From an uncultured Candidatus Saccharibacteria bacterium (lineage in GTDB: Bacteria > Patescibacteriota > Saccharimonadia > Saccharimonadales > Saccharimonadaceae), in NCBI GenBank assembly GCA_938018005.1, contig CALIJG010000019.1:1-64000 (forward strand): a DNA stretch of 64,000 nucleotides. Direction: 5' to 3'. A program made the position numbers and the translations under genes. This document shows, piece after piece, positions 43,215-52,300 of the stretch (position 1 is its first letter; each line of letters starts with the position of its first letter). Under the pieces are notes generated by a model. It made no database searches. It was not told where the DNA came from and saw nothing but the letters and a program-made list of their open reading frames with translations.

Positions 43215-44063
43215 ATGGCATATCTTGTTGCAGTGTCTGGTGGTGTGGATAGTGTAGTGCTCTTGGATGTGATGGCGGCGCAGGCGACAGAGCCGTTGAT
43301 TGTGGCGCATGTCGATCATGGGATCCGGGGTGAAGCATCGGCGGCGGATGCGCGCTTTGTGGCAGCACTGGCGGCGCGCTATGGACTACCCTTTGTGTCT
43401 ACCCGGCTAGAGCTTGGGCCGAATGCAAGCGAAGCAGCAGCGCGAGAGGCTCGGTATGATTTTTTGCTCAATACAGCAGCGCAGTACCAAGCACCAGTGG
43501 TAACGGCGCATCATTTGGACGATTTGGTAGAGACAGTGGCGCTTAACTTGGTGCGTGGGACGGGCTGGCGTGGGCTGGCTGTGCTGAACCGCCCTGGGGT
43601 GGAGCGGCCACTACTGGGCTGGCGCAAGGCAGATATTCGCGCCTATGCACTGGCTCATCGCCTGGAATGGGTAGAAGATGAGACGAATGCGAGTGACCGC
43701 TACACGCGCAATCGGCTGCGGCGCTGCATTCAGCGGCTCCTCACGGCAGAGCAGGCGGCGCAGATTACCGCGCTGCGGCATCGGCAACTCGCCCTGCGTC
43801 ATACGATTAATGATGAAGTGCAACACCTCTTGCCGCAGTTTGCAGCCGAGCGCTATGGATTTATTATGATCGACGAAGCAAGCGCTCAGGAACTATTGGG
43901 TGCGATGATTATGTGGGCGGGTGCGCCGCGCCCAACCCGTCCGCGGCTCGAGCGTGCGGTGCTGGCCATCAAGACTGCTCGCCCAGGCAGTCGCCATGTG
44001 GTGGGCGATGGAGTGTATTTACAGTTTAGCCCTCGGCAATTCACTGTAGAAGTGGTACAATAG
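43215..44063 (+). CDS. tilS: tRNA(Ile)-lysidine synthase, short form
   Basis: 282 aa. PP-loop AVSGGVDSVVLLDVM, VAHVDHGIRGEASAADARFV, ATAHHLDDLVETVALNLVRG (as TAHHLDDLVET), and the WRKADIRAYA, EDETNASDRYTRNRLRR motifs are intact. It turns C34 of tRNA-Ile2 into lysidine so that it reads AUA. It lacks the C-terminal domains of the long E. coli form. TATACT ends 6 nt before the ATG. A candidate substrate tRNA lies 4.8 kb upstream. Confidence 0.92.
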   Translation: MAYLVAVSGGVDSVVLLDVMAAQATEPLIVAHVDHGIRGEASAADARFVAALAARYGLPFVSTRLELGPNASEAAAREARYDFLLNTAAQYQAPVVTAHHLDDLVETVALNLVRGTGWRGLAVLNRPGVERPLLGWRKADIRAYALAHRLEWVEDETNASDRYTRNRLRRCIQRLLTAEQAAQITALRHRQLALRHTINDEVQHLLPQFAAERYGFIMIDEASAQELLGAMIMWAGAPRPTRPRLERAVLAIKTARPGSRHVVGDGVYLQFSPRQFTVEVVQ

Positions 44064-44113
44064 ATCAGATTACTGTGTGAGAATGCAAGCGAACGAAAGG
44101 AGTGAGTTCCCTG

Positions 44114-45958
44114 ATGAATAAAAAACCGTCGAAAGCGACCAATGCCCTGCGTCTAGGGCTGTTTTGGGCGATTGTGGTACTGGGTGTGCTGGCATTTTGG
44201 GCGATTAATTCGCCGCAGGCCAACCTCAAGGAGGTGCCACTCTCGGACGTGGTGAACCGGGCAAATAATGGCAAAATTGCCAAGATCGAGATCCAAGGCA
44301 ATGACCTGACTGTTACGCCTAAAGGCCAGTCCAAGCCGACCGAGCGCAGTCTCAAAGAGAATGGCACTATCTATACCCAAGGGCTCAAGCACGACAAAAC
44401 AGAGGTAAAGGTGCAAAATGAATCACAGACGGGCCTGTTGTTTTGGAATCTCGCACCAATTGTCCTGTCGGTCGTATTGTTTGGCGTTCTCTTTATGTTT
44501 ATGATGCGCCAAGCCCAGGGACAGAACAGCCAAGCGATGGGCTTTGGTAAGAGTAAGGCCAAGCTGTATGGCCTTGATAAAGAGCGGGTAGTATTTGATG
44601 ACATTGCGGGTAATGAAAACGCCAAGCAAGATTTGCAAGAGGTGGTGGACTTCCTCAAGCACCCCAAGAAATATCAGAGCCTCGGTGCTAAGATCCCCAA
44701 AGGGATTCTCCTTGTTGGTAACCCTGGTACCGGTAAAACGATGTTGGCGCGAGCGGTTGCAGGCGAAGCTAACGTACCGTTCTTTTCCATTAGTGGCTCA
44801 GAGTTTGTGGAGATGTTTGTTGGTGTGGGGGCAAGCCGGGTACGCGACCTCTTTGCTAAGGCCAAGAAGAATGCGCCAGCCATTATCTTCATTGATGAGA
44901 TTGACGCCGTGGGACGTAAGCGTGGCTCTGGCATGGGCGGTGGCCACGATGAGCGCGAGCAGACGTTGAACCAGATTTTGGTAGAGATGGACGGCTTTGA
45001 GGCTGACACAAACGTGATTATCCTAGCGGCAACCAACCGAGCCGATGTGCTCGACCCAGCACTGTTGCGCCCAGGCCGTTTTGACCGCCATACGACGATT
45101 AGCCTACCCGAGCGCAAAGACCGTGAGGCAATCCTTAAAGTGCACTTCAAGAACAAACCAACCGATGCGTCGGTCGACCTCGACAAACTTGCTGCCAAGA
45201 CAGCTGGTAGCAGTGGTGCTGACCTCGCGAACATGGCCAACGAAGCAGCGATTATTGCAGCGCGCCGCGGCAAGAAGACGATCACCAACCAAGACCTGAC
45301 CGAGGCCTTTGAGAAGGTGGCGATTGGTCCCGAGCGCAAAGCCAAGGTAATGACCGACCACGAAAAAGAACTCACGGCGTATCACGAGGCGGGTCATGCC
45401 ATTGTGGGGCACGTCTTGCCGGATAGCGATCCGGTACATAAGGTGACCATCATCCCGCGTGGTGGTACGGGCGGCGTGACATGGTTCTTGCCTCCAGAAG
45501 ACAAAAGCTACACCAATGTATACGAGTTTAAGGATATTCTGGCCCGAGCAATGGGTGGGCGGATTGCCGAGAAGCTGATTTATGGCGACGACGGCATTAC
45601 AACTGGGGCAGGGAGCGACCTACGCAAAGCGACGGAGATTGCCCGTGATATGGTGATTGAGCAGGGCATGGGTGCAAAGCTCCGCGACCAAGTCTTCCAT
45701 GAAGATAACGGTGGTATGGTGTTCGACAAGATCACTCACGAGCGGCCATATAGCGATGCGACTGCTGAGGCGATTGACCACGAGGTGGAGGCGCTTATCA
45801 AAGAGGCTTCTCGCCGTGCTGAGATTGTCCTCTCACACAACCGCCAAGCGCTTGAGAAGCTTAAAGATGAGTTGCTTACTCACGAAACACTAGAAGAAGA
45901 CGAAGCTAAGGCTGCAATGGCAGATGCCACTTTGCCAACGGAGGCCAAGCTCCATTAG
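44114..45958 (+). CDS. ftsH: ATP-dependent zinc metalloprotease FtsH
   Basis: 614 aa. Two membrane helices (about residues 14-32 and 115-137), AAA domain with Walker A GNPGTGKT (GPPGTGKT in most relatives), Walker B AIIFIDEIDAVGR, second-region-of-homology arginines (ALLRPGRFDRH), zinc site HEAGHAIVGH and the third ligand Asp in TTGAGSDLRKATEIARDM. It degrades membrane and regulatory proteins. AAAGGAG is 11 nt before ATG 44114. The gap to tilS is 50 bp and to murJ 16 bp, so it is probably in one operon with them. Confidence 0.95.
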   Translation: MNKKPSKATNALRLGLFWAIVVLGVLAFWAINSPQANLKEVPLSDVVNRANNGKIAKIEIQGNDLTVTPKGQSKPTERSLKENGTIYTQGLKHDKTEVKVQNESQTGLLFWNLAPIVLSVVLFGVLFMFMMRQAQGQNSQAMGFGKSKAKLYGLDKERVVFDDIAGNENAKQDLQEVVDFLKHPKKYQSLGAKIPKGILLVGNPGTGKTMLARAVAGEANVPFFSISGSEFVEMFVGVGASRVRDLFAKAKKNAPAIIFIDEIDAVGRKRGSGMGGGHDEREQTLNQILVEMDGFEADTNVIILAATNRADVLDPALLRPGRFDRHTTISLPERKDREAILKVHFKNKPTDASVDLDKLAAKTAGSSGADLANMANEAAIIAARRGKKTITNQDLTEAFEKVAIGPERKAKVMTDHEKELTAYHEAGHAIVGHVLPDSDPVHKVTIIPRGGTGGVTWFLPPEDKSYTNVYEFKDILARAMGGRIAEKLIYGDDGITTGAGSDLRKATEIARDMVIEQGMGAKLRDQVFHEDNGGMVFDKITHERPYSDATAEAIDHEVEALIKEASRRAEIVLSHNRQALEKLKDELLTHETLEEDEAKAAMADATLPTEAKLH

Positions 45959-45974
45959 GAGCAGGGAGGTACCA

Positions 45975-47645
45975 GTGGCACATGGAGCAAATCGTCGGCG
46001 TGTCCGCTCAGTCGTCGCCAAAGCAAATAGCAAACTAAACATCAAGAATGCTGCTGCCCTACTAGCAGGCTCAACGTTACTATCGAGCGTTTTAGGGATG
46101 TATCGTGAGCGGCTTATTAATGGTATGTATTACGACACCTACAAAGTGGGTGCTGATGCCTATACCGTAGCCTTTACTATCCCCGACTTCATGTTCTTTG
46201 TGCTGGTGTCTGGGGCGCTGAGCGTATCCTTTATACCAGTATTTAACCAGCGCTTGGCGTCAGGTAATAAGCAGTCGGCGTGGGATTTGAGCTCGAGCTT
46301 GATCAATTTCTTAGCGCTCACGACCTTAGCGGCGAGTATTTTGATTATGATCTTTGCTGAGCCGCTCGTGAATGTTGTGGTGGGGCCGGGGCTCAGCGAG
46401 TCAGGGCGGAGCCTGGCAGTGAGTATGATGCGCGTGATTGCGGTCAATCCATTCCTCTTCTCTATTTCTACCGTCATTGCTAGTATGCAGCAGGCGATTG
46501 GGCGCTTTACCTTCTATGCGTTGGCACCAACGATCTACAACATTGGTATTATCATCGGTGCGACCTTCTTTACGAACGGTATTAATATCTTTGGCTGGCA
46601 GGTGTTTGATGGCGGCATTATGGGTGTAGCACTAGGTGTGGTGCTAGGCTCGGTGCTACAGTTGATTGTTAGCTCGATTGGCCTGCTTGGCTTGGACTTT
46701 GACTATCGCTTTATGATTAAGCGCAAGAACAAGAGCTTTCGCCAGGTGCTGCGTCTGCTGCGAACGCGCTCACTGGACCAAGGGATCGACTATCTTAATG
46801 GTCTTGTGGAGACAAACCTCGCTTCGCGCATGGCCGATGGGACGGTGCGGGCTTACCAACAGGCGTCGGCATTGTCATTGATGCCAGTGAATTTGATCGG
46901 CGTGGCAATTAGCAACGCAGCCTTCCCACAAATGACAGAGCACCTGGGAGCAGGGCGCGAGGATCTCTTCCGTAAAGAATTGCAGGTGATGATCCGGGTG
47001 ATTATTTGGCTGGCATTGCCAGTGGCGGTTATTACCTATTTTGCACGGGGCTATGTGGTGAGCTTTATCCATAACGGGGGCGACCCAGTGATATCTGGTT
47101 TTCTTGGAGTGCTGGTTTTGACGATATTTTTCCGCACGATTTATCATATTGCAGCACGTAGCTTCTATGCGCAGCAAGATACCAAGACCCCGCTTTATAT
47201 CTCGTTCTTTGCGATTGGGTTTAACATTATCCTGGCGATTATCCTGGTAAATCTCTGGTCGAAGAACCAAAACCCAGGCTATGGCTTGGCTTGGGCGCAG
47301 TCTATTACTGCCGTGGTGGAGGTAATTGTCCTCTTCTTCTTCATGGGGCGGCGTATGCCGAGGCTGTTTGACCGTAGCTTCGTCAATAGTATCTACAAGA
47401 TGGTTATCGCTGCGGTGCCAACTGGTTTAGCTGCCTACCTGAGTGTGGTGATGATCCCCTTTGGTACGAACGATAAGAGTTTCTTCCTCGCCTTCCCGAA
47501 ATTTATTATGATCACAGTAGTGAGCTTTGCGGTTTATATATGGTTCAGCCGGCGACTGCGGCTTAAAGAGGCCGAGCCAGTGCTTAATCGGTTGCGGCAG
47601 ATCTTCTTTGGACGGATTAACCTTGGCTGGAACTGGAAACGCTAG
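45975..47645 (+). CDS. murJ: Lipid II flippase MurJ (MviN)
   Basis: 556 aa, about 14 predicted membrane helices. N-terminal LSSVLGMYRERLINGMYYDT, then PDFMFFVLVSGALSVSFIPVF, and the later ARSFYAQQDTKTPLYIS, all typical of the MviN/MurJ family of the MOP superfamily. It flips lipid II for peptidoglycan synthesis. Start set at GTG 45975, 4-5 nt after GGGAGGT; the frame runs upstream inside ftsH. Directly before lepA-N (3 bp). Confidence 0.93.
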   Translation: MAHGANRRRVRSVVAKANSKLNIKNAAALLAGSTLLSSVLGMYRERLINGMYYDTYKVGADAYTVAFTIPDFMFFVLVSGALSVSFIPVFNQRLASGNKQSAWDLSSSLINFLALTTLAASILIMIFAEPLVNVVVGPGLSESGRSLAVSMMRVIAVNPFLFSISTVIASMQQAIGRFTFYALAPTIYNIGIIIGATFFTNGINIFGWQVFDGGIMGVALGVVLGSVLQLIVSSIGLLGLDFDYRFMIKRKNKSFRQVLRLLRTRSLDQGIDYLNGLVETNLASRMADGTVRAYQQASALSLMPVNLIGVAISNAAFPQMTEHLGAGREDLFRKELQVMIRVIIWLALPVAVITYFARGYVVSFIHNGGDPVISGFLGVLVLTIFFRTIYHIAARSFYAQQDTKTPLYISFFAIGFNIILAIILVNLWSKNQNPGYGLAWAQSITAVVEVIVLFFFMGRRMPRLFDRSFVNSIYKMVIAAVPTGLAAYLSVVMIPFGTNDKSFFLAFPKFIMITVVSFAVYIWFSRRLRLKEAEPVLNRLRQIFFGRINLGWNWKR

Positions 47646-47648
47646 CGT

Positions 47649-48620
47649 ATGGAACATATCCGTAATTTCTGCATCATCGCCCATATCGACCACGGCAAGA
47701 GCACCTTGGCCGACCGCATGATGGAGCTAACAGGCACCGTTACTAAGCGGGATATGAAGCAGCAATTGCTGGATAGTATGGATCTGGAGCGCGAGAAGGG
47801 GATTACCATCAAGCTCGCCCCGGTGCGGATGAAGTATGAGTATGGTGCGGAGGATGCAAACCCTACTCGTGCGCAGGCAGCGAGTGTGCCAGTATCTAAC
47901 CAAAGTGATAATACCGTGCCTCAACCTGGCATCTACGACCTCAACCTGATCGATACCCCCGGCCATGTTGACTTCAGCTACGAAGTATCACGTAGCTTGC
48001 AGGCCTGCGAAGGCGCGGTGCTGGTGGTGGATGCTAGCCAGGGGATCCAGGCGCAGACGCTCGCTAATGTGTACCTCGCGATGGAGCAGGACCTCACGAT
48101 CATTCCGGTGCTCAATAAAGTTGACCTGCCAGCAGCCGATGTGCCGCGCGTTTCCAAGCAGGTGATTAATCTACTCGGCTGCGATGAGAGCGACATTATT
48201 CATATCTCAGCTAAGACTGGGCAGAATGTATCGCAGGTGCTGCGGGCTATCGTCGAGCGTATCCCGGCACCAGTGTCGCCACTGGCGGTGCAGGCTGAGC
48301 ACATGGCCGCGCAGGGTAGTTATAGGCCGGCCGTACCAACGCGCGCCCTGATTTTTGATAGCTACTATGACGACTACCGGGGGGTTATCCTCTACGTGCG
48401 AGTGGTAGATGGCACGATACCGAAAGGTGCGGACATCACCATGATGGCTACCGGAGCCCGCGGCCTCGCCCTGGAGGTAGGGCACCTGAGCCCAACTATG
48501 CAGCCCGACCCACTGCTTGGCACTGGCGAAATCGGCTACATCGTCACTAACCTGAAAACTACGCGTGAGGCGCGGGTGGGCGATACGGTGACACTCAAGA
48601 AATATATGACGAAAGAATAG
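47649..48620 (+). CDS. lepA: Split elongation factor 4: N-terminal half (GTPase and domain II)
   Basis: 323 aa. All G motifs are present: AHIDHGKST, switch region EREKGITIK, DTPGHVDFSYEV, LNKVDLPAAD and HISAKTG, then domain II ending REARVGDTVTLKKYMTKE, stop. In ordinary LepA this point continues straight into LPGxxxVKPxVxAG, which here is found at 52301. A Pro/Gln-rich insertion of about 25 residues follows switch I (GAEDANPTRAQAASVPVSNQ). LepA helps ribosomes with back-translocation or late initiation. It lies 3 bp after murJ and 8 bp before a NUDIX gene. Confidence 0.92.
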   Translation: MEHIRNFCIIAHIDHGKSTLADRMMELTGTVTKRDMKQQLLDSMDLEREKGITIKLAPVRMKYEYGAEDANPTRAQAASVPVSNQSDNTVPQPGIYDLNLIDTPGHVDFSYEVSRSLQACEGAVLVVDASQGIQAQTLANVYLAMEQDLTIIPVLNKVDLPAADVPRVSKQVINLLGCDESDIIHISAKTGQNVSQVLRAIVERIPAPVSPLAVQAEHMAAQGSYRPAVPTRALIFDSYYDDYRGVILYVRVVDGTIPKGADITMMATGARGLALEVGHLSPTMQPDPLLGTGEIGYIVTNLKTTREARVGDTVTLKKYMTKE

Positions 48621-48628
48621 CGAGCACG

Positions 48629-49228
48629 ATGAGCGATGATACAACGAATAAGTATACAGCCTCGCTCAAAAGGTGGCGCACGCAGTCATCACAAATACTC
48701 TTCGAGCACCCTCGGTTCACCGTCGCAGAAGATACAATAGAGCTACCAAATGGAAAGACCATCCAATATATCCATTATCCCTACCATGGGCATGGTGGGG
48801 TAATCGTAGTGTGTCGCCGAGGCAATAATATTTTGGTGCAGCAAGAGTATTCGTATCCGGTGGACGAGGTGTTGTATCAGTTCCCAGGCGGGAAGATTGA
48901 AGCGGGTGAGGATGTGTGTGCGGCGGCGCAGCGAGAGCTGGCTGAGGAGTCGGGCATTGCCATGACAGGTGTGCGAGCGTGTGGTTGGCTCTATGCCGAC
49001 AATCGTCGCACCAGCGCGAAGCTCCACGTGGTTTACGGCGAATATGCTGGGACAAACCATCACCACCAGCCAGATAGCACCGAGCAAATTATCTCTGAGT
49101 GGCTGCCAATTGCCACCATCAACCACATGGTCGCTACTGGTGTAATCACCAACTACGCCATGCTCGCTGCCTGGGCCTTGCTCGCCAGTACCCTCCAGCA
49201 AGCAGGAGATTCTCGTGCGGACGAGTAG
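48629..49228 (+). CDS. NUDIX hydrolase, ADP-ribose-pyrophosphatase-like
   Basis: 199 aa. Complete NUDIX box QFPGGKIEAGEDVCAAAQRE then LAEESG, preceded by VVCRRGNNILVQQEYSYPVD as in ADP-sugar pyrophosphatases. Likely substrate is ADP-ribose or a nucleotide sugar. First gene of the group that stands between the two lepA halves. Its end overlaps the next gene by 14 bp. No ribosome site was seen close to the ATG, which lies 8 nt past the lepA-N stop, so coupling is probable. Confidence 0.85.
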   Translation: MSDDTTNKYTASLKRWRTQSSQILFEHPRFTVAEDTIELPNGKTIQYIHYPYHGHGGVIVVCRRGNNILVQQEYSYPVDEVLYQFPGGKIEAGEDVCAAAQRELAEESGIAMTGVRACGWLYADNRRTSAKLHVVYGEYAGTNHHHQPDSTEQIISEWLPIATINHMVATGVITNYAMLAAWALLASTLQQAGDSRADE

Positions 49229-50057
49229 TGTGGAATTGCCATCGGTCAGTGAACTGCGCACAATGATGCGCCAAGAATCGCCACGGTTAGCTCGGCACCA
49301 GGATTATCTTGACGCACGGCCATGGTTGTTTGCGGAACTGAAATGGATTGCACATCACGCTGGTATCGATACAGCTGTTTTTGATCATTATGCGGTGTAC
49401 GATTTTGATGATACTATATCGAAGCTTCATCAGTTTACGACACAATTAACTGATTACTTGGCTCAACATGCTCATCACAGCGAAGCTGCTACACTCTATG
49501 AGGTGCTCGCAAAGGGTAACCCACCAAGGCGGTCGGATGTCATACTGGTGTTTGGTTCGGCAGAGAATCGGCGAATTGCCACTGCAGTGGAGCTGTATCA
49601 TGCTGGTGTTGCTCCCAAAATAACGATTGCTGGTGCCTCGCCGCGCTGGGCAGTTGCCTACGGCAAAGGTACTCCTATGGCCGAAGCTTGGCGCATGGCG
49701 GAGTATGCTCAAGGCCATGGTGTCCCGGCAAGAGATATCATCATCGAAGATCAATCAATATCTATCCCAGACAATGTGAAGCGCAGTATTGATTGCTGGG
49801 AAGCGATGTTGTGGTTTCCACAGCGTATTACACTGGTGACGAGCGAATTTAATGTTCGCCGTGCAGAGATGAATATGTATAAGTTTGTGCCGTGGCCAGT
49901 AGAGATCTTTGCCACAAGCCCTGAGCCAAGCCCAGCCTTAGGAGTGGACACATGGATAGCAACCGACCGTGGCCGCCGTCTCATCCTCAACGAATATGCT
50001 AAAATCATAATAGAAAGTACCATTGATCATCTGCTGGCGGCAGAGAAGGGAGTGTGA
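49215..50057 (+). CDS. YdcF/SanA-like (DUF218) protein
   Basis: 280 aa. GTG start at 49215 with AGGAG 6 nt before. N-terminal helical part of about 100 residues, then the DUF218 core: DVILVFGSAENRRIATAVEL, PKITIAGASPRWAV, AEAWRMAEYAQGHGV, IIEDQSISIPDNVKRS and ITLVTSEFNVRRAEMNMYK. Family members bind or act on nucleotides or wall precursors; no membrane helix here, so a cytoplasmic role is likely. Overlaps the stop-start of the next gene region. Confidence 0.78.
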   Translation: MRTSSVELPSVSELRTMMRQESPRLARHQDYLDARPWLFAELKWIAHHAGIDTAVFDHYAVYDFDDTISKLHQFTTQLTDYLAQHAHHSEAATLYEVLAKGNPPRRSDVILVFGSAENRRIATAVELYHAGVAPKITIAGASPRWAVAYGKGTPMAEAWRMAEYAQGHGVPARDIIIEDQSISIPDNVKRSIDCWEAMLWFPQRITLVTSEFNVRRAEMNMYKFVPWPVEIFATSPEPSPALGVDTWIATDRGRRLILNEYAKIIIESTIDHLLAAEKGV

Positions 50058-50059
50058 AT

Positions 50060-50563
50060 ATGGGGTACGTTGGCTCGTATGTGTGGCAGTTGCGCCAGAA
50101 GGTTGGGGATAAGAAATTACTCACGACAACTGTTGATGTCTTGCCTGTTGATGAAGCAGGGCGCGTCAAACTCATCTACGCCAAAGCCTTTGATCGATGG
50201 AGTACAGTAGGTGGACACGTCGAGGAAGGCGATAGTTATACCAGTGCGGCACTACATGAGCTGCGTGAAGAAGCAGGAATCACTGCGCACGCCAGCGACC
50301 TTGAGCTCTTTGCAACGCAGTCTGGCCCAGGACGGGTGTATCATTATCCTGATGGTGACACACAAGCCTTTACTGTAGTGTTTTGCCTCAAGCAATGGCA
50401 AAGCGAGGCATCGCATACTGATACTGAGGAAGTAGCGACAGGCCAGTGGTTCTCGCTAGACGAAGCATTGCAGCTCAATACGAATGACGCCACACGCCAG
50501 ATTCTCACTGCCTACCAGAGGTATAACGAGACGGGTGTGGTGCAGATGATAGAGGAACGGTAA
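50060..50563 (+). CDS. NUDIX hydrolase
   Basis: 167 aa. Complete NUDIX box VGGHVEEGDSYTSAALHELR followed by EEAG. Start at ATG 50060, 7 nt after AGGGAG; an in-frame GTG at 50054 overlaps the previous stop. Substrate not clear; VDVLPVDEAGRVKLIYAKAF before the box suggests a small nucleotide. Third gene between the lepA halves. Confidence 0.82.
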   Translation: MGYVGSYVWQLRQKVGDKKLLTTTVDVLPVDEAGRVKLIYAKAFDRWSTVGGHVEEGDSYTSAALHELREEAGITAHASDLELFATQSGPGRVYHYPDGDTQAFTVVFCLKQWQSEASHTDTEEVATGQWFSLDEALQLNTNDATRQILTAYQRYNETGVVQMIEER

Positions 50564-50587
50564 TACTCTACCTAATAGAGGATCGGT

Positions 50588-51169
50588 ATGATGCAGAAAA
50601 GAACCCTTACGACATATATCCTTTGCGGTGGTGCAGAGCGTTGGGTGGGTAACTTTGGTAGCTATTTGCAAAATTTCTTTGCAGGACGGCAAGATGAACT
50701 TAAGATTCTTGATGTGTTCTTTGCTAGCCCGCATGAAGAATGGCAACAGAAGTTTGATGATTGGGCGGGCTGGTATAACCAATATCTCCCTGCGGCGAAA
50801 CGAGAATTGGCAATCAAAGGCCGTTTTGCTGAGCAAGTTCGACGTGCTCATATTATCTACGTTCACGGTGGTAGGACAATTCGACTTTTGCAAGAACTTC
50901 GTGACTTCTCAGAGGTAGAACGACTACTGCGTGGCAAAGTTTATATTGGTTCATCAGCTGGAGCGAATTATCTTGCACAGCATTTTTTAAGCCATCGAGG
51001 AGTTGATGCTGGTTCGGCTATCTTGCCAATGAATGTCGTTGTCCATTATAATGCTGATAATCCTGCGGAGCGGCGTACTGTTGCAGATGCCGATGCGCTC
51101 GCAACGGCGTTTCCTATGGTGCCAACAGTGCGACTGCATGAAGGTGAGCATGTTCATATAAAGAGGTAA
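50588..51169 (+). CDS. Peptidase E-like protein (family S51)
   Basis: 193 aa. The nucleophile elbow YIGSSAGANYLAQHF and the preceding IIYVHGGRTIRLLQELRD match peptidase E (Asp-specific dipeptidase) and its homologues. The class-I-glutamine-amidotransferase-like fold is suggested by the strand order. Catalytic His and Glu or Asp are less clear. Acts perhaps in peptide recycling. Fourth gene of the inter-lepA group, 24 bp after the NUDIX gene and 2 bp before the GrpB-like gene. Confidence 0.75.
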   Translation: MMQKRTLTTYILCGGAERWVGNFGSYLQNFFAGRQDELKILDVFFASPHEEWQQKFDDWAGWYNQYLPAAKRELAIKGRFAEQVRRAHIIYVHGGRTIRLLQELRDFSEVERLLRGKVYIGSSAGANYLAQHFLSHRGVDAGSAILPMNVVVHYNADNPAERRTVADADALATAFPMVPTVRLHEGEHVHIKR

Positions 51170-51171
51170 CC

Positions 51172-51741
51172 ATGATGAGCAAATTCGACGCCATGGTACC
51201 AGAAGAAATTGGCCAGCTCTTTCCTATAGAGGTGGTACCATATGATGAACGGTGGCAACAGTTATTCATGGCTGAGGCAGCGCGGGTAAGTGGTACGCTG
51301 GGTGATGAGGTGTGTGCCATCGAGCATATTGGTAGCACAGCGGTGCCGGGATTGGCAGCCAAACCAATCATAGATAGCCTACTCCTTGTGAGCAAGCTTG
51401 ATAGTAGAGCGAAGCAGCGGCTGATAGAGAAGCTTCGCCCGCTTGGCTACGAAAATATGACTAATGCTGAGACAGAACTGACAATGGAGTTTGGAAAAGG
51501 CTATGACGTGGATGATCCGCTACGCCAGAAGTATCATCTCCATGTCGAGCAGGCAAAGGTGATGCCGTCGCCAAAGATTATCTTTCGTGATCGCCTGCGG
51601 AGTAGCCGCGTCTTGCGCGAGAAGTATACCAAACTCAAACGCGAGCTGGCGCAGCAGTATCGGCATAACAGAGAGGCATATACGGCAGGTAAGGCAGCTT
51701 TTGTGCGAAAGGTATCGTCCAATTCATTTCCTTCAACTTAA
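51172..51741 (+). CDS. GrpB-family nucleotidyltransferase-like protein
   Basis: 189 aa. The GrpB signature is clear: VEVVPYDERWQQLFMAEAAR, AIEHIGSTAVPGLAAKPIID and later the YHLHVEQ strand (here RQKYHLHVEQ). The fold belongs to the nucleotidyltransferase superfamily; activity is unknown in most members. Last clearly intact gene before lepA-C. The start is ATG ATG AGC at 51172, after AAGAGGTAACC. Confidence 0.82.
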   Translation: MMSKFDAMVPEEIGQLFPIEVVPYDERWQQLFMAEAARVSGTLGDEVCAIEHIGSTAVPGLAAKPIIDSLLLVSKLDSRAKQRLIEKLRPLGYENMTNAETELTMEFGKGYDVDDPLRQKYHLHVEQAKVMPSPKIIFRDRLRSSRVLREKYTKLKRELAQQYRHNREAYTAGKAAFVRKVSSNSFPST

Positions 51742-51780
51742 GAAGTGACTAAATGTTAGGTGCGGAGTAGGGAAGTACCA

Positions 51781-51809
51781 TTGACATTTATAAACAATAG
51801 TTATATCAT
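51781..51809 (+). promoter_or_regulatory. Promoter of the G8-tract gene
   Basis: TTGACA (51781-51786), 17 bp, TATCAT (51804-51809). It is a near-consensus -35. The ATG at 51808 overlaps the -10, so the true start may be the later ATG at 51832 (codon 9). Confidence 0.55.
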
Positions 51810-52232
51810 GAGATTCATTAATAAGCTATTTATGGAGTATCGTGCTGTGAAAGAAAAGCGTAGTCTTTTAAAAAATATAAGTGCTTCTTGGGATATTATC
51901 AGTCTTGGCGGGAATGTTCTTAAGTTCAGGGGGGGGTAGATCAAAGGGATGCGCAGCTTGGTAAATTGTCGGCTGAGCTAGCCGCGAAGGTAGAAACCGG
52001 TGATATGGATCCTGTTATTGCTGAGGATGAGATGAGTAGAGCAGCTCGTCCACAGTCAGCCCAGGAAGCAATGCTTACAGATCCCAATGCTGAAAAGGCT
52101 AGCATACGCCTTAGTCGTCTTGCTGAGGGCGGCCACGTTGACCCTGTAGTAGCAGAGGACCTTCTTAATTCTGGTTTTCATCGCTATACCACAGAAAAGA
52201 CTTTAGAGCATATAAAACGCAAGACACCCTAG
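51808..52232 (+). pseudogene. Small gene broken by a G8 tract (frameshift or phase-variable)
   Basis: Frame 1 (51808-51939, 43 codons: MRFINKLFMEYRAVKEKRSL and on to LGGNVLKFRGG) runs into eight consecutive G at 51929-51936 and stops at once. The next frame continues without a stop before it to 52232 (VDQRDAQLGKLSAELAAKVE, then two repeats of GDMDPVIAEDEMSR / GHVDPVVAEDLLNS type). One extra G would fuse them into a 141-residue protein. Either slippage switches the gene on and off, or the count of G was read wrongly. AT-rich compared with its surroundings. Function unknown. Confidence 0.65.
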
Positions 52233-52300
52233 ATGGAAGTGTGTAAGCTGCGGGCTATGTATCCCCGTCGTGCCAGCAAGGTGTTATAATATAGCTTAAT

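Noticed and set aside
44674..45375. 233-codon minus-strand frame opposite ftsH
   Set aside because: Same reason: antisense of a conserved AAA domain with strong codon bias and no start signals.
51740..52300. Intein or intron as the cause of the lepA split
   Set aside because: No splicing motifs of inteins (N-terminal Cys/Ser block, C-terminal HN) occur at the ends of either half, both have normal start and stop codons, and the gap is filled with ordinary genes.
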